DNA of 19,993 nt from GCA-2718815 sp963578105 (GTDB lineage: Bacteria > Planctomycetota > Planctomycetia > Pirellulales > Pirellulaceae). A program made the position numbers and the translations under genes. The notes beneath the pieces were generated by a model. That model saw nothing but the letters and a program-made list of their open reading frames with translations, had not been told where the DNA came from and did no database searches. This document shows, in pieces, positions 16,501 to 19,993 of this stretch (positions are counted from its first letter, which is position 1; each line of letters begins with the position of its first letter). The DNA lies in NCBI GenBank assembly GCA_963578105.1, contig CAUZBP010000083.1:1-19993 (forward strand). Direction: 5' to 3'.

Positions 16501-16787
16501 ACCGGTCCGGTAATCCCCATGTCTGCACTTGATCCACAATCGACAAAGGTCGTACTGCCGTTCATCTCCAGGGCAAAACCGTCGGCCTGTTTCACCCAAC
16601 GACCGTCAATCATTTTGCCTTCAAGGCCATGGCCGCTGGTATCGTAAATCGTATTGCCTTCCCCCGTGTCAAAGTCCCACTGGGCAACCGGACCTGCCAA
16701 CTTTTCTGCCATCGCAGCGTGTACAAAGAGACAGAGAACAAAGGCGCAGAAACCTGTCGAGACGATAACAAATCTGAAACCTGCCAT
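13587..16787 (-). CDS. Secreted LamG protein with TIM-barrel-like region, candidate glycoside hydrolase
   Basis: 1066 residues from ATG 16787, with AGAAGGA 7 nt upstream. Residues 1-27 are a signal peptide (core VIVSTGFCAFVLCLFV, end AMA). Residues 33-225 are a LamG domain (AQWDFDTGEGNTIYDTSGHG, VTIEGWVKP, WNHVVATFDGDRMRMWVNG, IDKMRVYNRAF). About 235-580 are beta-rich regions, some Pro/Thr linker-like (341-362). About 590-900 alternate strand/helix like a glycoside-hydrolase barrel: KVVFHIAHS near 656-664, WTWWIYYPTPGNSFH near 705-719, LGFDGAFMDGY (D736, D741), VVIGNSAVF near 801-809, and FDSECDSG. The DG..MDG motif at a strand end is where many barrel hydrolases hold a catalytic Asp; that role is inferred. 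The C-terminal about 900-1066 is beta-sandwich-like. I do not recognise a named GH family. It converges on the DUF1549/DUF1501 operon, which suggests polysaccharide substrates. Confidence 0.85.
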   Translation of the reverse strand: MAGFRFVIVSTGFCAFVLCLFVHAAMAEKLAGPVAQWDFDTGEGNTIYDTSGHGLEGKMIDGRWVKQADGFALEMNGSTTFVDCGSSADMGITGPVTIEGWVKPTRKAFGEASVFGTEMRGYVLTYYNTEICLFYIGSGGNNVQGKVNLGAWNHVVATFDGDRMRMWVNGRLTGDRESRHKKYVVENNLRIGVKGRSDLPKFKGPIDKMRVYNRAFESEEAISHFKAEAGDYGFDTSLFKRMKVSPYYYFDRDQIVIVANYRGLQPLDSKTRLKMTLANQDHPEKLLQTETIESLSENGISEVKLQCRDIADGNYLICVYLEDGNGKYPVEQLEFSYPSKQSTLPTPATKSVGPLPPRLKPTPFQVKVGEGGGFQVITNGGSYSVRARVSWPNGEFNHLVPGDTPFKGGEKNWSTSVQAIGPNKYQVKAEGDSYTIRREIEVFPTHIYINDTYANKTNADLGLLIYNEVPVKSDQVVQSYLSGNVKSGRLPVLNYPDYAPSLFFKDVHSGIGVIPIDDVYVVQAAPYVENGAAGVCTEKFALAPGASYTLEWAVYPTGSGDYYDFINTFRKVENRISTVEGPPGVISWGPMNRRQVPDKDFIEKRGIKIGILSCLSRAADNPEVSIEGIEFMDFPKEMMLLKGQALAIHKRHPGFKVVFHIAHSLYMTNEPERFPDSKVILANGEQAVWGASEPYVSKKAQEAGWTWWIYYPTPGNSFHDAMMKSVDVMMDDLGFDGAFMDGYLAAYISSWTYDTDVCWDGHTAQIDLNTKTIKRKMSSVVLLSQPSMIEYSRKIRDKGGVVIGNSAVFTRSIVNEKYVIFDSECDSGPALHLAPSVTALAAPPFRTDEEIYRDMLNKLSWGMLFLYYNERLNLDYPSLAARQFPMTFEEIRSGMVRGKERIVTMNSGVYGWDNNRNLHRIFKYDDRGAPTVHGYTTTVDSDSVRTELQFAEYESAVIEPIPVVITAESPVNVRVLDYEDDALHLLLNGHGKATLEMFVGTFYPDIRDGLFVDGGVNPADINYGMSFSIVANGKRSIVKESDGTLAVPVDLNGQVELVIQAVDSVK

Positions 16788-16871
16788 TTTAATTCCTTCT
16801 GTCAGGAAGTTCTAACCCTGGGACAAATCATATCAGCAACAGCTGCTTTGATCGGCATGCCACGATGCTTT

Positions 16872-16913
16872 CAACGACCAAGCCGACCAGGGCAACGACC
16901 AAGCCGACCAGGG
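16872..16913. repeat. 21-bp perfect tandem duplication upstream of the LamG/barrel gene
   Basis: CAACGACCAAGCCGACCAGGG (one base over the display limit is avoided by describing it as 16872-16892) is repeated exactly at 16893-16913. It lies 85-126 nt before ATG 16787, in the likely promoter or leader region. No clear -35/-10 pair was found near it. Confidence 0.85.
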
Positions 16914-17890
16914 CATTTTATCTTTGATGCTTCCTACATCATAACAAGTTTGGTTCTGCAGGTGAAATGGCCTGATCGGACTGGTTATCGCTCACGAGAC
17001 CACGCCTTCCTGGCAACGTAGATCGGTTCTTACTGCTGATATTTCAGTTCGACCTCCGTAAATACAGCTATTCGTGGCTTTCGAGAGCACCTCGTGGTGA
17101 CTGATACGCACCGACTGGAATCGTTCGCTACGCAGTCTCCTCAGCGAATAACCCTATCCATGTCTACTTCCACAGCGGACTCAAAATCTAAGACGCTCGT
17201 TGGACAAATGTGCGACTAACTGATAACGCAATCCGCAAACAACACGACTCACCACGAAAACCGACAGTCCGGCGAGATCATTGGCAGCACTGACTAGCCG
17301 CTTGTTTGGCGGTCGGTTATTTGGTTTTTTTCTCCCGGGAAAGGCAACCTGGCGTCGTCAGAAAAAATCGACCAAACAGGCCACAGCCTCCAGCCCAGCC
17401 TCTTTGCCCGGGCACAAACAGGCCCAGTCACGTCGTTCGTTGCATCTTGGTTTTCTGAAACCAGAGCTCGAATCTCGTCCGATCCCTGGGTCCATTCCTG
17501 CCCTGCCTGAAACTGAGCGGCCGACAGGATGAACGCGAATGCCGACTTTTACCGGTTCGGATCGTCGCCCACGTTTCACACGATTTTACCGAATCACTGT
17601 AATTGGCTTAATTTGCTCATGCCGAAAAATTGTTATCGCCGATATTTGAAAAGCAGAATTTGTGGGTTTCGCTGCGCAGATTGAACTTGATGCTAGCATC
17701 CTGACCAGCCACAGAATGTGGCTGGCTGATTCCGCGCGGCAATTGTGGATTGTCCTTTATCGCTTCCTGCACATTAGTCCCGCGTCGCCCAACGAGGAGT
17801 TGACCGGATGCGTTCCCCCGCCATTCGAATCACTCGAGTAACTTGCGCTTCGTTGCTCCCGTTTCTGGACCCTCAAGCCTGAACCCTTTG
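16914..17890. other. Intergenic stretch with no recognised gene
   Basis: About 1 kb. Frames of up to 83 codons occur on both strands but have no recognisable domain, no ribosome site and a low-complexity, basic/Pro-rich composition. Visible structure is limited to a weak inverted repeat (TTCGCT at 17124-17129 with AGCGAA at 17143-17148), a T-run at 17325-17331, and the hairpin at 17705-17725. It presumably holds the divergent promoters of the flanking genes. Confidence 0.5.
17705..17725 (+). promoter_or_regulatory. Perfect 9-bp hairpin upstream of the efflux gene
   Basis: CCAGCCACA (17705-17713), loop GAA, TGTGGCTGG (17717-17725). There is no T-tract, so it is not an ordinary terminator. It lies about 165 nt before the efflux gene start and could be an operator or a structured leader; function is not known. 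Confidence 0.4.
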
Positions 17891-19348
17891 ATGTTGGACA
17901 CACGAATTCCACCGGTAGTCTTAATTTGTTTGCTGGCGGGCTGCCAGACAAGTCGACAGGTACGGATCCAGAGTTCCCCTGTGGCGGACAACATCTCCTC
18001 GGGTGCCCTTGGGTCTCCAACTTCTGCGCAACCACTGAAAACGCCTGTGCAACTACCGAATTTGCCAACATCACCCATACAGCCAGCCGCATTTATTGAA
18101 GCTGTGCAAATTCAAGAATTACCAGAACCCCTTGCGCTGCCAACACCGACTGACGAAGCAGATTCGGGACTAACTCTCGAAGAACTCGAACAAATGGCAC
18201 TCGACAACAACCCGGTCATCGGGCGAGCTGTCGCACAACTCAGAGCACTCCAGGGCAAGTGGGTCCAAGCCGGTTTGCCACCCAACCCGCGAATTGGCTA
18301 CCTTAGCGAGGAAGTCGGTATTGAAGGAACCAGCGGCAAGCAAGGCGCCTTTGTTGGACAAAAGTTCATCACCGGCGGCAAGCTCGATTTGGATCGGGCC
18401 GTTGTCTCACGGGAGATTATGCGGGCCCAGCAGCAGCTCGCAGCGACGCGACAACGAGTGCTGACGGATGTTCGTATCGGCTATTACGACGTACTGATCG
18501 CAAAGCGAAAACTGAAATTGGCAGGCGAACTGGTCGACATCAGCGATCAGGCCGTCCGTGCCTCGCAGCAACTGTTAAAGGCAAAGGAAATCCCCCGCGT
18601 CGGGCTGCTGCAAACCGAAGTTGAAGCGCAAACCGCACGCATCCTGTTGCGACGCGCGAATAATGGCAATGTCGCAGCATGGCGTGGGTTGAATTCCGTG
18701 ATCGGCGGACCCGATCTAGCACCGCAACCGCTTCAAGGAGATCTTGACCAGGCAGCGAAGGACCTAGAGTGGAACGAGCAACTAGAACGACTCGTAACGA
18801 AGAGTCCTGAAGTTGCTACAGCGGTCGCAGAATTGGAACGGGCTCGCTCGGCACTTAGCCGAGCTCACGCACAAGTCATACCAGACCTGAATGTGCAAGT
18901 TGCTGTCCAGTACGATATTCTCACCGAGGACACCATCACGGGTGTTCAAGTCGGCCTGCCGATCCCACTGTGGAACAGGAACCAAGGTGGCATCCAGAAG
19001 GCGTGGAACGAAATCGTCACGGCCAGGCGGAACATCCAACGCGTGGAACTCGATTTGCAGCAGCGGCTCGCCGTCGCATTTCAACAATACGCCGATGCTC
19101 GCTACCAGGTGGACAGGTTCTCAGGCAAGATCTTGCCCATGGCCAAGGAAACGTTCGATTTGGTGAGCGAAGGCTACAAAAAGGGCGAAGTCGGATATCT
19201 CGATATGCTCACAGCCCAACGAACCTACTTTCGGGCAAACCTCTCGTACATTGAGGCCTTGCGTGAATTGTGGCAGGTGACCGTTCGAATTGAGGGAATG
19301 TTGCTCGAAGGCAGTCTCGCGGACACCACTCCCCCGCTAGAGCAATAA
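17891..19348 (+). CDS. Outer-membrane efflux lipoprotein, TolC/CzcC-like
   Basis: 485 residues from ATG 17891. This start gives a lipoprotein signal, MLDTRIPPVVLICLLAGC, with lipobox L15-A16-G17-C18; a TTG at 17843 in frame would add 16 residues and spoil it. No strong ribosome site is seen for either. After a Pro/Ser-rich linker (about 19-110) come two OEP repeats (about 112-290 and 310-470) with long helices (LTLEELEQMALDNNPVIGRA; TARRNIQRVELDLQQRL). GVQVGLPIPLWNRNQGG near 352-368 is typical of CzcC/CusC-type metal efflux channels. It would form the outer-membrane duct of an RND pump with CzcA- and CzcB-like partners, which are not in the window but may follow to the right. Metal specificity cannot be read from it. 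Confidence 0.9.
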   Translation: MLDTRIPPVVLICLLAGCQTSRQVRIQSSPVADNISSGALGSPTSAQPLKTPVQLPNLPTSPIQPAAFIEAVQIQELPEPLALPTPTDEADSGLTLEELEQMALDNNPVIGRAVAQLRALQGKWVQAGLPPNPRIGYLSEEVGIEGTSGKQGAFVGQKFITGGKLDLDRAVVSREIMRAQQQLAATRQRVLTDVRIGYYDVLIAKRKLKLAGELVDISDQAVRASQQLLKAKEIPRVGLLQTEVEAQTARILLRRANNGNVAAWRGLNSVIGGPDLAPQPLQGDLDQAAKDLEWNEQLERLVTKSPEVATAVAELERARSALSRAHAQVIPDLNVQVAVQYDILTEDTITGVQVGLPIPLWNRNQGGIQKAWNEIVTARRNIQRVELDLQQRLAVAFQQYADARYQVDRFSGKILPMAKETFDLVSEGYKKGEVGYLDMLTAQRTYFRANLSYIEALRELWQVTVRIEGMLLEGSLADTTPPLEQ

Positions 19349-19514
19349 AGAGGGAACCGTGAATCTCGGTTGAGAAGCCGACCCCGAACAAACTTTTCTG
19401 CTCGACTTCACACCCTGCCCAACAAGCATAAATGTCCCAAAAGACTGCTTCACGGTACATTGCAAGTTCAAAAAGATCACGTTCACTGCAAAGCGCAGAC
19501 TGTGGATAACGGCA

Positions 19515-19543
19515 TTGACCCGACGGGATAAACTGCCAATCAT
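19515..19543 (+). promoter_or_regulatory. Candidate promoter for the Cys/His-rich gene
   Basis: TTGACC (19515-19520), 17-nt spacer, AATCAT (19538-19543): 5/6 and 4/6 matches to sigma70 boxes. Transcription would begin near 19550, about 30 nt before ATG 19579. This suggests the Cys/His-rich gene may start its own transcript although it follows the efflux gene by only 230 nt. Confidence 0.3.
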
Positions 19544-19578
19544 AAAGGTACAAAGGGGTTTCACCACTGGAGTTACAC

Positions 19579-19993
19579 ATGCTGTTCCCCATTTCCCAGG
19601 TCGCGACAATTTTGCTGGTGGTCCACCTGGGACTTGGCTGTTGCTTGCACCATGCCCATACCTATGCGAGAACCTGCTCCGACCCGATAGTGGCAGCGAC
19701 TACCTCATGCGGTTGTGACGCTCACGCAGACAATGAAGGCTCTCGCGCGTATCGGCAGCACAATTACAACGGGGATCCATCGACGGGCCAAGAAACCAAA
19801 CCACGCCACCATTCCTGCGATGGCGACCGGTGCTCCTTTGTGCGATCGGAACCGTTGCCAGTGCAAAGGGGCGAATCGCGTTTTCACTGCTGCTCCCTTG
19901 ATTTCACTCTTTCGTCGGCCATTACAGAACTGCTTCACGCTCGCCAAACGGTTGACTGGGACCATTTGCTTTGTGGTGGCGGTCTACCCGTGC
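19579..19993 (+). CDS. Cys/His-rich exported protein, probable metal-binding (partial, runs off right edge)
   Basis: Open from ATG 19579 to the window edge, 138 full codons, with GGAG (19569-19572) 6 nt upstream. The N-terminus MLFPISQVATILLVVHLGLG is a hydrophobic export signal followed directly by CCLHHAH. Ten Cys (21, 22, 33, 44, 46, 80, 85, 104, 105 and one near 133) and about eleven His are spread through the chain, in clusters such as SCGCDAHAD, RHHSCDGDRC and FHCC. That content and the position beside a CzcC-like channel suggest a periplasmic or surface metal-binding protein of an efflux locus; this is inference. I recall similar Cys/His-rich proteins next to RND genes in planctomycetes but cannot name a family. 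The C-terminus is missing. Confidence 0.75.
   Translation, partial: MLFPISQVATILLVVHLGLGCCLHHAHTYARTCSDPIVAATTSCGCDAHADNEGSRAYRQHNYNGDPSTGQETKPRHHSCDGDRCSFVRSEPLPVQRGESRFHCCSLDFTLSSAITELLHARQTVDWDHLLCGGGLPV

Noticed and set aside
17281..17532. 83-codon basic, Pro/Ser-rich frame
   Set aside because: Low complexity, no ribosome site, an equally open antisense frame, and no recognisable motif.
17529..17684. 51-codon frame starting at ATG 17529
   Set aside because: Composition looks random, no domain, and ribosome site poorly placed.
1..19993. CRISPR arrays, tRNA or rRNA genes
   Set aside because: No regularly spaced repeats and no tRNA- or rRNA-like sequence was noticed on either strand.

Overview
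The window looks like a chromosomal stretch of a planctomycete, probably Pirellulales or a Rhodopirellula-like group. Evidence: a cytochrome/DUF1549/DUF1553 (PSCyt1-PSCyt2-PSD1) gene followed 8 nt later by a Tat-exported DUF1501 gene, a pair typical of this phylum; a formylglycine-type sulfatase; and secreted proteins carrying PEP-CTERM sorting signals and a dockerin-like repeat. Genes are well spaced, on both strands, with long intergenic regions that hold decayed genes and short duplications.

Layout. Positions 1-3114 (minus) are one uninterrupted reading frame that leaves the left edge. It joins two complete-looking secreted units with no stop codon between them. Positions 3115-3943 hold a promoter candidate, a short tandem duplication and an IS110-family transposase remnant. 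Positions 3944-5971 (plus) encode a third member of the same secreted family. Next come a hairpin terminator, a minus-strand TPR-like gene broken by two in-frame stops (6156-6737) and a cysteine-type sulfatase on the minus strand (7035-8534). A 36-bp repeat with a promoter-like layout lies upstream of both the broken gene and the sulfatase. Positions 8911-13451 (plus) are the DUF1549/DUF1553 - DUF1501 operon. A 1066-residue LamG protein with a TIM-barrel-like region (13587-16787, minus) converges on it. After about 1.1 kb with no recognised gene come a CzcC-like outer-membrane efflux lipoprotein (17891-19348) and a Cys/His-rich exported protein that leaves the right edge (19579 onward).

How it may work together (inference). 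The sulfatase, the DUF1549/DUF1501 pair and the LamG/barrel protein fit extracellular handling of sulfated or complex polysaccharides. The PEP-CTERM proteins fit surface adhesion or matrix display. The right end looks like the start of a heavy-metal RND efflux locus with its own Cys/His-rich metal-binding protein. Each of the three genes for LamG-like surface proteins that has its upstream region in the window carries a 16-21 bp tandem duplication at or just before its start. No CRISPR array, tRNA or rRNA was seen.
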